Of a stretch of DNA of 64,000 nucleotides, positions 10,800 to 24,079 are shown piece after piece (the first letter of the stretch is position 1; every line of letters starts with the position of its first letter). The notes under the pieces were generated by a model. That model was not told where the DNA came from. It did no database searches and worked only from the letters and a program-made list of their open reading frames with translations. The DNA is from Byssothecium circinans (lineage: Eukaryota > Ascomycota > Dothideomycetes > Pleosporales > Massarinaceae). The position numbers and the translations under genes are program-made. Location: NCBI GenBank assembly GCA_010015675.1, contig ML976984.1, forward strand, positions 1,354,383 through 1,418,382, written 5' to 3'.

Positions 10800-11316
10800 A
10801 AGGCGACCAATCAATGGTAGCGGCACTAAGCGCGGCCTCTAGATTTACTAAAGCAATATCCTGAAGCAGAGCCTCCTACGCTTCTAACGCCTCTAACTCC
10901 TCTATAGATAACACTCCTTTGTCAAACATTTCCTGCTCCTTCTAGTGAAGCAGTTTCTTTTGTTTATGAAGCCTTAAAAGCTTCTCCCTTACTAGACGGG
11001 CGCGCTGTAGAGTGGCCTTAGCAACATCCTCTTCTACACGCAAGTGAGCCTCCTCTTCTTCCTCTAGCACCTCAAGACAACCCATCTCTTTGTCAATTTT
11101 CAAGAAATCTGGCAAAGGTAAACCCGCGGGTTCGCACGAGCTACGCCTAACGCGAGTGCAGTTATTATAACGCTTGTGAAGGGACGATAGTTTGCAAGGA
11201 AGCTAGCAGTTAGCATAGTAGGAACAAGTGACTATGGCAAAGGAACCGCGACTATTGATATGGTTAGCGAGTTGATAGCAGTAATAAACGGAATAAGAGG
11301 GTAGTTATTAACTCAT
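10800..11316 (-). pseudogene. B1 antisense ORF with Zn(II)2Cys6-like cluster
   Basis: On the minus strand the ATG at 11316-11314 lies only about 30 bp from the 3' LTR. The frame reads MS, two stop codons, LPSYSVYYCYQLANHINS, and then a cysteine array: CSYYANC, LPCKLSSLHKRY, NNCTRVRRSSCE. Taking Tyr as mutated Cys at positions 2 and 4 gives C-x2-C-x6-C-x8-C-x2-C-x7-C, inside the Zn(II)2Cys6 consensus. B2 confirms position 4 as Cys but not position 2. A long Glu/Lys/Leu-rich helix follows (EVLEEEEEAHLRVEED, RLVREKLLRLHKQKK). It runs toward the end of pol. It is clearly conserved between B1 and B2; its function is unknown. Confidence 0.75.
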
Positions 11317-11346
11317 GAGGACATTAAGCTCTAAGAGGGGGGATAG

Positions 11347-11808
11347 TGTTATAATCTAGAAGCGGGGTTACTATACTTATGTAATAACTAGCTGCGCGCC
11401 CTAACTAGATAGATGGTCATGAGTAGTAAGTAGAGTCACGTAACTATCCTAGCGTCCTAGGAGTCCTAGAGGTCCCATGAGGAACTAGGATAAGTAGGAC
11501 AGATAGGACGAAGGGACGCAACTAGTATATAGATGAACTTGATCTCTATATTATAGGAGTCATGTTTAACCTTCTACTTAGGATTATAATCTATTTAGTA
11601 TCTCATACTCTATAATTGCAAGCTTACCTAAGTTTACTAAGTGTACGCCCTTTAGACAAACATTACCACGTACTATTAGAGTACTACTATGTATCATGAA
11701 TTAATATCTCTTCCCAGAGAACTAACTAAGCTCTAGAACCTTAAGCACTCTTGTTACCTAAAAGCTCTTTGAGCCATCTCTGGTAACAAGCCCCCCTAGA
11801 CCTTAATA
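11347..11808 (+). repeat. B1 3' LTR
   Basis: Starts TGTTATAATCTAGAAG and ends CCTTAATA, followed by the target duplication ATGTA at 11809-11813. The preceding purine run AGAGGGGGGATAG is the polypurine tract. Confidence 0.92.
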
Positions 11809-11960
11809 ATGTACTATCAAGAGTTAGCTTTAATAGAAGAGGTAGAGAGCCTTAAGCGTAAGGTAGGATCCTTAGCCGCTGCTCCTAAGAGTATAGATGC
11901 TACTATTACGCCCTCACCACTACTACCCGTATTATTGACTGACCTAGGCTAGTTACAGGC
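11809..11960 (+). pseudogene. A1 antisense ORF, continuation after B1
   Basis: The sequence after the B1 target duplication (encoding ELALIEEVESLKRKVGS) continues the ORF broken at 5070. The same stretch is uninterrupted in A0 at about 3680-3760. The Leu/Glu/Lys content suggests a coiled coil, followed by a Pro/Ser-rich end. Beyond about 11960 the plus-strand frame only mirrors the pol chromodomain on the other strand. Confidence 0.68.
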
Positions 11961-12049
11961 TAACTCTTCTTTCTTATTTAATCCTTCCTTATCCTTTAAT
12001 TTTTCTACTTTCCTAGAGAATTTAGGACTACTACCTTTAGACACTATTA

Positions 12050-15000
12050 GTGATAGTCCTTTACTAAATCCTCGCAGCCTATAAGATTCTATATTAGTTC
12101 CTAGGTATTCTAGCTATCTAGCTAGTCCTTCCACTTAACTAAGTACTTCCACTAACGCTTAAATCTCTGTAGGTCCTTAATTTCTTTAACCTCATAATCT
12201 TCGTCCTTAAGCTTAATTCGTGTTTCTAGCTCGGCGTCTGGCGGTGCTAGTTCAAGGAGGGATTTATAAAAAATAGGGTGTATGCGCATGCTCTTAGGGA
12301 GTTCTAGTTTAAACGTGACTAGTCCCTTAACCTCTAGGATCTAAAAGGGTCCTATTTAAAGGTTATCTAGTTTGTCGCATAGCCGTTTAGTTTTTAAATT
12401 TTTTTATAATAGGAAAACTTTATCCCCCTCTTTAAGGGTTAGTCCCTTAAGCCTTTTCTTATTTACTAATCTAGCTGTCGTAAGGTTCTATTAAGTGTTT
12501 CGTTAGCTTAATTTGTCATGCAATTCGCGAAGTAGTCGTGCCTTATCGTTAGCTCTAGCTAAAAGACTCTTAACGTCCTTAGGATTTTGATGAGTAATTA
12601 GCTTATACCTATAGTTCACGTAGTGCGGTGAGTATCCTATTATTAAGGATCTTGTACTATTGTAGGCTAGTTGTGCTATTAGCAGGAGTTTAACCTAGTT
12701 ATCCTATAGCTTATTAGCGTACATCCTTAGATACTATTCTAGTGTCTAGTTTATTTGTTCTATCTAACCATCTATCTATAGATGAAAGCTAGTTAAAAGC
12801 TTCTTATCAACTCTAAGCTTTACTAAGAACGTGCTCTAATACTTAGAGGTGAATAGTATTCTATGATTAGTAATAAACTATTCTAGCATACCATGTTAGC
12901 TAATAAGTGCCTTAGTTACTTTATAAGCTATCTCCTTAGCTATAACCGTTTCTTCCATTAGTACGAATATTAATGCTTTAGTTAATTAGTTGATGATTAC
13001 TAGTATCAAGTTGCATAGCCGTGCTAATCTAGGTTCTAACGATTTTAGGAGCTTTACTATGAAGTCCATCATAACGCTGATTCATAGGCGTGCGGGTAGT
13101 TTAAGTGATTAGAGTAATCTATAGGGCTTATATCTCTTAGGCTTGTTCTTAGAACATGCTAAACAGTTACCTATTACGTTTTAAACTATTTTTTATACAT
13201 TAGGGATCAAGTATTTATTTGAGATCCGTTAAACTATTTTATTAATCCTGGGGTGTCTATATTCCTTAGACTCATGTAGCTTCCATATTAGGGTTAGTGT
13301 AAGGTCTTTGCGTAGTATAATCTATTATTCCTTATCTTAGGGCGGCCTAGCCTTAAGATGGTTGATTAAGTCATATTCTACCCTCTAGTCTAGGGTTAAA
13401 TAATTATAGTCTGTAAAGTTATGTACCTCTAGTCCCTAGTAATTGATCCTAGCTACCTTAGTAAGCTTATCAAGCTTCTTATTTTATAGTCGTGTAACCT
13501 TAGTCACCTTAGCTAGTCATTCAACTAGAGTTCCCTTGAATAGCTATAGTTAATTATAGCCTAGACTACTATCTTTGTCCTTCTATAGGACCACGTTATG
13601 CGTGATAGGTCTATCTGTTTCCCAAAGGTCTAATTATTAGCTAAGAGCATCCGCTGCTCCGTTTAGCGTTCCTAGGTGATAGTGTACCTTAAAGTCGTAG
13701 TCTACCATCATTTTAGCCTATCTAACCTATCATTAGTTAAGTTTCTTAGTCATCATGAAACTTATTAGGTTCTAGTAATCTGAATATACCTCTACCTAGT
13801 ACTTGGCGCCTACTAGCTAGGCTCGCCATTATTTAAAGGCGTCTACTATTGCTAGTAGTTCCTTATCATAAATGTTATAGTTAAGTTCTGCTCCTAAGAA
13901 CTTTTAAGAATAGTAGAATACTAGTCTCTATTTCCCATCATCGCCTTGCTATAAGAGAATCGCTCCTAAGGCATAGTCTAATATATCTATTTCCACTCGC
14001 AGTAGTCATTCCAGGTCATGCATCTATAATATAGGGGCTAACAAGAATAATTCCTTAAGCTTTTTAAAAGCCTTTTGCTATTCCTGTCCCTAATGGAATC
14101 CCTTCTCTTTCTTAGTAATCTCTGTAAGAGGCGCCGTGGTCTTTAAGTATCCCTAAATAAACTTTTAATAGAAGTTCACAAATCCTAAGAAGGATTATAC
14201 GTCCTTAACTATTTTAGGAGTTTTCATGTCCTGTATAGCCTTAACTTTCTTTAGGTCCATGGTAATGCCATCTCGCGAGATGATAAATCCTAAGTAATCC
14301 ATCTCTGTAACGTAGAATTCGCACTTTTCTAGCTATAGAGGTAATTAATACTCCCTAAGCTTCCTAAGCACCTTCTTAACGTGCTTAATGTAATCCTTAA
14401 GCGTCCCTAAGGTGTACACTAGTATATTATCTAGGTACGTAGTCATAAAAACGTCCAAGTATTCATAAAGTACTCTATTAATAAGTGCCTAAAATATCGC
14501 AGGTGCGTTCATTAGTCTAAAGGGCATAACCATGTACTTATATAGTCTATACTAAGTTTTAAAGGCAGTCAGCCATTTAAAGCCCTTAGCTATCTATATT
14601 CAATAGAATCTATCTTATACATCAAATTTCATAATCTACTTGACTCCTTGGAGGTAGTCTATAAGTTCCTAGATTAGAGGAAGAGGGTAATAGTTCTTCC
14701 TTATAACGTGGTTTAGCTGTCTATAATCCATATAGAGCTACAGCTTTCCATTCTTCTTTAGGATAAAGAGAATTAGTGAAGCCATTAAGCTTACACTCTC
14801 TTATATGTATCCTTATTTTAAGTTCTTCTTAATGTACTCTCTTAGTTCTGACTACTAATCTTAAGTAAGCAGATATATTAGTCCTGGGCGCAGCTTCGCG
14901 CCTTCTTCTAGGTAAATCTTATGATCCCATTCCTAGTGATCTAGTAATGCAGTTTCTTCTATTTCTTTAAATAGGTCTCGAAACTCCTCGTATTCCAGTG

Positions 15001-17900
15001 GTATCGTTAGTTAGGGTTCATCCTTCATAGGCGTAACTCTCTATATCTAAATGACTCCTATTTATAAAGGGTCCTTCTCATAGATTCTCTTAATCTTATA
15101 AGGTGATATCTTACTAATCCGTCTAGTCTAACTAGATAAGCTCTAGATTGCTGGGCTCAATCTTTTATAACGTGTTCTAGCAACCTTACGCGCTAGTTCT
15201 TAGCTAAACATCATGCCTTTCTACTAATCTATAGTAGGATTATGCTTCCTAAGCTAATTATATCTAATTAACATGTCTTCTTCACTAAGATCCATGATGT
15301 TAAGGGCTGTCGTGTCCTTAATTCTAAGTACGTGGAATAACACTTCTTAGGTTTCCAACCTTAAGAATCTATTACTATAGGATATTAGTCTATTATTAGC
15401 TAATACTACTCATATTAGACGTTCCTTATCTTAATAGGGTATGTCATATTTCTTAACTACTTATAGGGAGATAATTATCTATGCAGCTCTACTGTCTACT
15501 AGTGCTGTAAGCCTGCGTCTATGTACGTATACCTCTACCTTTAATTAATGAACTAGTGGATCTAGGTGTCGTACATTATATAGGGTCGTTGTAAGAATGC
15601 TCTCACCAGCGTGACCTAGTCCCTAGTAGCATCCTAGTTTTTTAATCCCTAGGGTCCTTCTATAGATCTTCCTACTACCTATTCTTCTAGCAGGTGGATG
15701 TAATAGTCGTCTATATAGCACGCTATCTAAGGTAGGCGAGCATGCTCTACCTCTGCGTTATCTAGTCGTGGGAAACCTTTCCTAAGTTTCTCTAAGAGAT
15801 GTGCTTAACATAAGTTATTAAAGCACTATTTATAGGGTAGGTCATTATAACTTTCCCTATTAATAGCTTTAGGTGGGCGTCTTATAGTCTAAGTATATAA
15901 GATATCATCTCTAGCAGCCCTATCTTCTAGGTGGCCTTATAGCTAGTGTTGCGTTTCTAGCAACGTTCGCCATATCTATTACGTGAGTGCCGTCTTTTAT
16001 CCGAAAGCATCTTCCTTAGTTTTATTAGGAAGTAGCAGGAATTTATACCATTTACATACGTCCGCTAAGCACTTAGAAGGAGGCAATAGCTTATAGTGGG
16101 CTCTATACTAGGTCTATGCTACTTCTTCCTTTAGGAGGAGATAAAACATACATCCTAGGAGGGATAGGTATTCGTTCTAATTAATCTCCTTATGTCCCTT
16201 ATCTAAAGGGTGTCCTATGGGGTAATAGTAGAGACATGCGCTATTCTTATATACTAATATTTCTCTATCTATTCTACTAGCTAGCTAGTATCCTGCAACA
16301 TGCTTACTAAGCTAGTATAGTTAGTAGTGCGTATCGTAGCACCTGCTCTAACCTAGGCGTTCATGCTATTTTTACTAATATTTAAAGTAATGTATGTAGC
16401 AGTTATCTTCCATATAATCTATTAATAGGAGAAGGGCATAAGAGGCTTATCTAGGCGTGTGTCGCACACTTTACCTTTCTTATAGGTAAGTAATATAGTA
16501 CTCCCTTATATAGTTATACTATTTAACTTCATTATGTTTATTATTAATCTTAATTTATTATACTTTTATCTATAGGCCTTACTCCTTCATCACTATTACT
16601 ACTGCTTCGTGGGCATGGCTACCGCGTACCAGCGTGTCATAGGTGCATGTTTCACCTTTATATGTATTATCCCTATACATCTAGTATAGATCTTCTTTAA
16701 GCTATTAAAGGACCTCATAGTTATCTATCTAGTTTAAGGGTTATATTACTTAGGTCGTAATAGATTCTGTGTCACTAACTTCGTTATTAGATGGTTCCGT
16801 AGCCTGATCTGCTTCTAGAGGTAGGCAAGGAGTAGGCTGCTAACGTAGCACCTCTAAGTTATCCTCTTTAGGTCCTATTACCTTAAACTTAATCATCCTA
16901 ATCTTAACCGCTCTAAGCTTGCTTGCTTAGCCTTGGTTCTTTAGGTAGTCCCTGCGGAAGTGTCCTACTTCGCCACATTAGAGACATGCTTTCTTCTTAA
17001 AGCGTTCCTAGCGTTATTCATGGGTTAGGCTATCTAGCTATCTTCCCTTACTCTTATCAAACTACTTCTTTTATTAGACTTTATCTGTTATCACTACATT
17101 ACTATCATGGTCGTAACGTAGTGCCTTCAGCTTTCTATAACGTCTAGAGTTAGGAATAATCATTATATCCTATTGTTTCTTTTGTAGCGCTCATTCGTGG
17201 AGCCTATTATTGATTTAGGTGGCTAGGTCAATCATGTCTTATAGGTCTTCTAGCTTATCATGATGGATTATTCTATCCTTAACGACTTCCTTCAGCCTAT
17301 TATAGAAGGCTGTGCGCAATAGCGCATCATCCTAATTAATCTTTAACTGTAGTTGCTTAAACTCTGTCACATATCTAGTAACTAACCTATCCTGCTAGAT
17401 CTAAGAGATCTTCTACTCTACCTAGGTCTCCTTATCAAGTTCTCTAAACACCTTTTAAATCTCTTCCTTAAACTTCGTCTAGCTCTTAAAGATAGCCTTT
17501 GTATCATCTTTGCAATTCCTCATATCATTCGTGAGGTAGTCATCTATGAAGGGCTGCATCTAGGCAGCTGCCTTATCCTTTAAGTGCATGCTAGCCGCGA
17601 GGATTTTGTCTTCATCATTTATTATGAGGTTGAACTAATAGTATAAATCCATATTAGTAAGAAATGGCTTTAAGCTATCTTATCCTCTATTATACTTCTC
17701 TAGCGCCGTAATCTTTCCCTAAGGAGTAGTATTTCTAGCCTAAAGCTAAGCTATCACTTATATTAGTTCATTAATCTGCATGGCCTATTGCTATAACTAG
17801 TTAGCCTAGGTAGCTATTACTAATACTAGGCTTAAAGTAGGTATGTTAACACTACTACTAGTAGCACGTAGGGTAGCAGGAGCTACTATTACGTACGTTT
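12050..17900 (-). pseudogene. A1 gag-pol, RIP-decayed
   Basis: Minus strand. Gag runs from about 17880 to 16900 and ends in a zinc knuckle near 16939-16995 (ACL-stop-CGEVGHFRRDY; the last Cys is Tyr). A protease-like ALVDSRAA block is at about 15484-15520. Reverse transcriptase covers about 14970-14300, with the catalytic motif YLDN (14426-14437) in place of YLDD. RNase H follows, then integrase with a CLAC finger half near 13175. The C-terminal GPF and RIHPIFYKSLLE blocks lie near 12230-12450, and a chromodomain (KYLVKWK) is at 12060-12200. The gag-pol linker is longer than in B1 and contains no domain I recognise. Numerous TAG/TAA codons interrupt all domains. Confidence 0.85.
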
Positions 17901-17928
17901 AGGTTCTTAAACCTATAGGTAGTTAAAG

Positions 17929-18403
17929 TGTTACTAAGGGGTATACTAGCCTTACCTAATCTAGGTAAGGGGAGGAAGGTTAGTGTATAGTATATACGTT
18001 AGGTAGTATTCTTTAGTAATTTAAGAGGTAAACGTATGAAGTAAACTAATTCTATAATAAACTATAGAATAACTAAGTATTAATCTAGGTAAGAGATAAA
18101 CTATTAAGAGTTAACTATAAAGAATCAGAATTAGAAAGATAAAGGAAATCTGTTCAACCTTTATACTACTTATTCTGTTCCTTCGCTCCTATGATCTCTT
18201 GAGATCCTAAGATCACTCCTGATCTCTTAATCTCTTAGGATCCAGAGATCAATCCATGATCTCTGTTCTTAGCGAGATTAATGTCACGTGACCGCTGACC
18301 TAATCCTGCCCTACGCATTACTGTGTTACTATCCTCTGGTCTTAACACCTCCTATGCTGTGTCATTTAGTCTTGGATACCCTGTATCCTTCTTATTCGTA
18401 ACA
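17929..18403 (-). repeat. A1 5' LTR
   Basis: Starts TGTTACTAAGGGG and ends TTCGTAACA (plus strand), followed by the duplication CTTAC at 18404-18408. It is nearly the same sequence as 4096-4570, with transition differences only in the stretch compared. Confidence 0.92.
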
Positions 18404-21400
18404 CTTACGTTTTAATTTTGGCGTCTAGTGGTGCTAGTTTAAGGAGTAATTTATAAAAAATAAAGTATATGCGTATGCTCTTAAAGAGTTTTAGCTTAAA
18501 CGTTACTAGTTCTTTAGCCTTTAAGATTTAAAAAGGTCCTATTTAGAGGTTATCTAGTTTATCGCATAGCCGTTTAGTTTTTAAATTTTTTTATGATAAA
18601 AAAACTTTATCCCCCTTTTCAAGGGTTAGTCCCTTAAGCCTTTTCTTATTTGCTAATCTAGCTGTCGTAAGGTTCCTTTAAGCAATTCATTAGCTTAATT
18701 TATTATGTAACTTGCAAAGTAGTCGTGCCTTATCGTTAGCTCTAGCTAAAAGACTTTTAACGTCCTTAGAATTTTAGTAAGCAGTTAGCTTATATCCGTA
18801 GTTCGCGTAGTGTAGCGAGTATTCTATTATTAAAGATCTTATACTATTATAAGCTAATTATGCTATTAGCAAAAGTTTAACCTAGTTATCTTATAGCTTA
18901 TTAGCGTACATTTTTAGATACTATTCTAGTGTCTAGTTCGTTCATTCCGTCTAACTATCTATCTACGGATAAAAGCTAGTTAAAAGTTTCTTATTAACTT
19001 TAAGCTTTGCTAAAAACGTGCTTTAATACTTAGAGGTAAATAGTATTCTATAGTTAGTAATAAACTATTCTAGCATACCGTATTAACTAACGAGTACCTT
19101 AGTTACTTTGTAAGCTATTTCCTTAGCTATAACTATTTCCTTTATTAGTACGAATATTAATGCTTTAGTTAATTAGCCAACAATTACTAATATTAAGTTG
19201 CATAGCCGTGCTAATCTAGGTTCTAACGATTTTAAGAGCTTTACTATAAAGTCTATCGTAACGTTGATCTATAGGCGTGCGGGTAGTTCTAGCAATTAAA
19301 GTAATCCGTAGGGCTTATGTCTCTTAGGCTTATTTTTAGAACATGCTAAATAGTTACTTATTGCGTTCTAAACTGCTTTTCGTACATTAAGGATTAAGTA
19401 CTCATTCAAGATCTATTAAACTATTTTGTTAATCTTAGAGTGTCCATATTCTTTAGACTTATATAGCTTTCGTATCAAGGTTAGTACGTAAGCTTTTTAT
19501 AATATAATCTATCGTTTTTAGTCTTTAGATAGTCCTACCTTTAGGTAATTTACTAAGTCGTATTCTACCCTTAGCTCTAGAGTTAAATGACTGTAATCCG
19601 CAAAGTCATATACCTTTAGTCCCTAATAATTAATCCTAGCTACCTTAGTTAATTAGGGTTGATTATAGCTTATACTTTTATTATAGTCCTTTCGTAGGAT
19701 CGCGTCGTGCGTAATAGGTCTATCTATTTCCTAAAGGTTAGATCTTTAGCTAAAAGCATCCGCCACTCTATTTAGTAATCCTAGGCGATAGTATACCTTA
19801 AAGTCGTAGTCTACTATTATCTTAGCCTATCTAACCTATCGTTAATTAAGCTTCTTAGTCGTTATAAAACTTATTAGGTTCTAGTAATCTAAATATACTT
19901 CTACCTAGTATTTAGCGCTTACTAGCTAGGCTTGCTATTGTTTAAAGGCATCTACTATTGCTAGTAGTTCCTTGTCGTAAACGTCATAATTAAGTTCTAC
20001 TTTTAAGAACTTTTAAAAGTAGTAGAACACTAGTCTCTACTTCTTATCTTCGCCTTGCTATAAGAGAATCGCTCCTAAGGCGTAGTCTAATGCATTTATT
20101 TCTACTCGTAGTAGTCGTTCTAAGTCGTGCATCTATAGCATAGAGGCTAACAAGAATAATTTCTTAAGCTTTTTAAATGCCTTTTATTGTTCCTATCTCT
20201 AATAGAATCTCTTTTCTTTCTTAGTAATTTCTATAAGAGGCGCTATAGTTTTTAAATATCCTATAATAAACTTCTAGTAGAAGTTAGCGAATTTTAAAAA
20301 AAAAATTATACGTCTTTTACTATCTTAGGTATTAGCTATTTTTTTATAGTTTTAACTTTCTTTAGGTCTATAGCGATGCCGTCTTATAATACAACAAACC
20401 CTAAGTAGTCCGTCTTTGTAATATAGAATTTGCATTTCTCTAACTATAAAAGTAATTAATACTCTTTAAGCTTCCTAATCACCTTCTTAACGTGTTTAAT
20501 ATAATTCTTAAGCGTTCCTAAGGTATACACTAGTATATTATTTAAATACGCAGTTACAAAAACGTCTAAGTATTCGTAAAGTACTCTATTAATAAGCGCC
20601 TAAAACGTTGCAAGCGCGTTTGTTAGTCTAAAGGGCATAACTATATACTCGTATAATCTATAATAAGTTTTAAAGGCAGTTAGCTATTTAAAGCCCTTAG
20701 CTATCCGTATTCGATAGAATCTGTCTCGTATATTAAATTTTATAATCTACTTAACTCCTTAAAGGCGGTCTATAAGTTCCTAGATTAATAGAAGAGGGTA
20801 ACAATTGTTCTTTATTACGTAGTTTAGCTATTTGTAATCTATATAGAGTCGTAGCTTTTTATTCTTCTTTAGGACAAAGAGAATTAGTAAGGCCATTAGG
20901 CTTATACTTTTTTATATATATCCTTGCTTTAAGTTTTTCTTAATGTACTCTCGCAGTTCTAAGTGCTAGTTTAAAGTAAGCAGATATATTAGTCCTAGGT
21001 GTAGCTTCGCGCTTTCTTTTAGGTAAATCTCGTAATCCTAATCCTAGTAATCTAGTAATGCGGTTTCTTTTATTTCTTTAAATAGATCTTAAAACTCTTC
21101 GTATTCTAGTAGTATCGTTAGTTAAGGTTCGTCTTTCGTAGGCGTAACTCTTCGTATTTATATAACTCCTATTTGCGAAGGGTCTTTTTTATAGATCTTT
21201 TTAACCTTATAAGGCGATATCTTACTAATTCGTCTAGTCCAACTAAGTAAGCTTTAGATTGCTAGGCTTAATCTTCTATAGCATGTTCTAGCAACCTTGC
21301 GCGCTAGTTCTTAGCTAAACATTATGCATTTCTACTAATTAATAGTAGGATTGTACTTCTTAAGCTAATTATAACTAATTAATAGTAGGATTGTACTTCT

Positions 21401-24079
21401 TAAGCTAATTATAACTAATTAACATATCTTCTTTACTAAGATCTATAATGTTGAGGGATGTTATGTCTTTAATTTTAAGTACGTAGAATAACACTTTTTA
21501 GGTCTCTAACCTTAAGAATCTGTTGCTGTAGGACATTAGTCTATCGTTAGCTAATACTACTTATATCAAACATTCCTTATTTTAATAGGGTATGTTATAT
21601 TTCTTAACTACTTATAGAGAGATAATTGTCTATATAACTCTACTATCTACTAGTGCTATAAGCCTGCGTCCGTGTACATATACCTTTACCTTTAATTAAT
21701 AAACTAGTAGATCTAGGTATTGTACGTTATATAAAGTTGTTATAGGAGTACTCTTACTAGCGTAACTTTATCCCTAGTAGCATCCTAGTTTTTTAACTTT
21801 CTAGGTTTTATTAGAAACTATCCTAATCCCTATTTATTAGATAGGTGTATTAAATAGCCGTCGTTGTAATACGCTATCTAAGATAGGCATCTATGCTTTA
21901 TCTCTACTTTTTCCTTCCTTAGGAAACCCTTCCTAAGTTTCTTTAAGAGGTGTGTCTAACACATGTCATTAAAGCATTATTTGTAGGGTAGATCATTGTA
22001 ACCTTCTCTTTTAATAGCTCTAGGTAGGTATCTTATAGTCTAAGTACGTAAGATATTATCTCTAGTAGCCCTATCTTCTAGATAGCTTCGTAGCTAGTAT
22101 TGCGTCTCTAGCAACGTTCGCTATATTTATCGTGTAAGTATTGTCTTTTATCTAAAAGCGTCTTTCTTCGTTTCATTAAAAAGAGCTAGGAATTTGTAGC
22201 GTTTACACACATCCGTTAGACACTTAAAAAAAGGTAGTAGCTTATAGTTAACTCTATGCCTAGTCTATGCTACTTCTTCCTTTAAAAAGAGATAGAACAT
22301 GCATCTTAGTAGTAATATATACTAGTTCTAATTAAGCTCCTCGTGTCCCTTATCTAAAGGGTATCCTATAAGGTAATAGTATAAACATGCGTTATTTTTA
22401 TACTTTAGTACTTCTCTATCTATTCTACTAGCTAGCTAGTATCCTACGACGTGCTTACTAAGCTAGTGTAGTTAGCAGTGCGTATTATAGCACCTACTTT
22501 AACTTAAGCGCTCGTGCTACTTCTACTAGTATTTAAAGTAATGTACGTAGTAGTTGTCTTCTATATAGTCCTTCTTTAAGAGAAAGGCGTAAGAAGCTCG
22601 TCTAGGTATATGTCGCACGCTTTTTCTTTCTTACAGGTGAGCGACGTAATGCTCCCTTGTGCAGTTATACTAATTAACTTCGTCGTATTCATTATTAATC
22701 TTAATCTATTATACTTTTATTTATAGACTTTGTTCTTTTATTGCTGCTACTATAGCTTTATAAGCGTGACTGCTGCGCACTAGTGTATCTTAAGTACACG
22801 TTTCACTTTTATATATATTATCTCTATACATCTAGCATAGATTATCTTTAAGCCGTTGAAGGACCTTATAGTTGTCTATCTAGTTTAAAAGGCAAGTTAT
22901 TTAAGTTAAAATGGATTCCGTATTACTAATGCTATTATTAGAGGATTCCGTCGCCTAATCTAGTTCTAAAGGTAGGCAAGGAGTAAGCTACTAACGTAGC
23001 ACTTCTAGTTTACTCTCCTTAAGTCCTGTTACCTTAAACTTAATTATTCTAATCTTGACTACTTTAAGCTTGCTTGCTTAGCCTTAGTTCTTTAGGTAGT
23101 TTCTACGGAAGTATCCTACTTTACTACATTAAAGACATGCTTTCTTCTTAAAGCATTCCTAGCGTTGTTCGTAAGTTAGGCTATTTAGCTATTTTTTTTT
23201 ACTTTTATTAAACTACTTTTTTTATTAAACTTTGTCTATTATTACTACGTCGCCGTCGTAGTTGTATTGTAGTGTTTTTAGCTTTCTATATTATCTAAAG
23301 TTAGGAATAACTATCGTATCTTTTTACTTCTTCTACATTGCTCGTTCGTAAAGCCTATTATTAATTTAGATAGCTAAGTTAATTATGTCTTATAAGTCTT
23401 CTAGCTTCTTATAATAGATTATACTATCCTTAACAGTTTCCTTTAACCTATTGTAGAAGGCTGTGCGCAACAGCGCATTATCTTAATTAATCTTTAACTA
23501 TAGTTGTTTAAACTTCATTACATATCTAGCAACTAACCTATTCTACTAGATCTAAGATATCTTTTGTTCTACTTAGGTCTTTTCGTTAAGTTCTTTAAAC
23601 ACCTTTTAAATCTTATCTTTAAACGTTGTCTAGCTCTTAAAGATAGTCTTTATGTCGTCTTTACAATGCCTTATCTCATTCGTAAGATAGTCGTCTATAA
23701 AGGGTTGCATCTAAGTAGCTGCCTTATCCTTTAAATGCATGCCAGCCGCGAGGATTTTATCTGAATCCTCCGTTAAGGCATTAAATCGATAGTACAAATC
23801 CATGTTAGTAAGGAATAGCTTTAAGCTATCTTATCCTTTATTATACTTTTCTAGCGTTGCAATCTTTCCATGGGGTATAGTGTCCTTGGCCTAGAGTTAA
23901 GCAATTGCTTGCATCAATCTATCGATCTATTTAGCCTATTGCTATAACTAGTTAGCCTAGTTAGCTATTACTAATGCTAGACTTAAAGCAGGTGTACTAA
24001 CACTACTGCTAGCAGCACGTAGGGTAGCAGGAGCTGCTATTACGTACATTCAGGTTCTCGAACCTATAGGTAGTCAAAG
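18404..24079 (-). pseudogene. A0 gag-pol, heavily RIP-decayed
   Basis: Homologous throughout to A1 gag-pol on the same strand. The gag zinc knuckle at about 23085-23150 has lost both its His (to Tyr) and its last Cys (to Tyr). The protease-like block ALVDSR is at about 21630-21660. The reverse transcriptase motif has become YLNN (about 20536-20548), with both catalytic Asp codons mutated. The frame continues across A1 to its chromodomain end at 3780-4095. A local duplication of about 60 bp is visible at 21340-21415 (the CTACTAATTAATAGTAGG segment occurs twice). No domain could be functional. Confidence 0.82.

Larger units (their letters stand above)
5071..11808 (+). mobile_element. B1: Ty3/gypsy chromovirus inserted in A1
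   Basis: The LTRs are 5071-5533 and 11347-11808, bounded by TGTTAYRATC and CCTTAAYA, with a 5-bp target duplication ATGTA (5066-5070 and 11809-11813). Internal order on the plus strand is gag, protease, reverse transcriptase, RNase H, integrase and chromodomain, followed by a minus-strand accessory ORF and a purine tract (AGAGGGGGGATAG) before the 3' LTR. It is the innermost and least decayed element of the nest. The gag ATG lies only about 20 bp after the LTR, leaving almost no leader, and no TGG-type tRNA primer site is visible there. Confidence 0.93.
4096..18403 (-). mobile_element. A1: Ty3/gypsy chromovirus inserted in A0
   Basis: The LTRs are 4096-4570 and 17929-18403 (475 bp each), flanked by the direct repeat CTTAC (4091-4095 and 18404-18408). 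Gag-pol is on the minus strand. The element lies inside the A0 pol gene just upstream of its chromodomain and is itself split by B1 (5071-11808). The differences I can see between its two LTRs are transitions of the RIP type. It is less decayed than A0, so more of gag-pol and the antisense ORF can be read. Confidence 0.92.
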
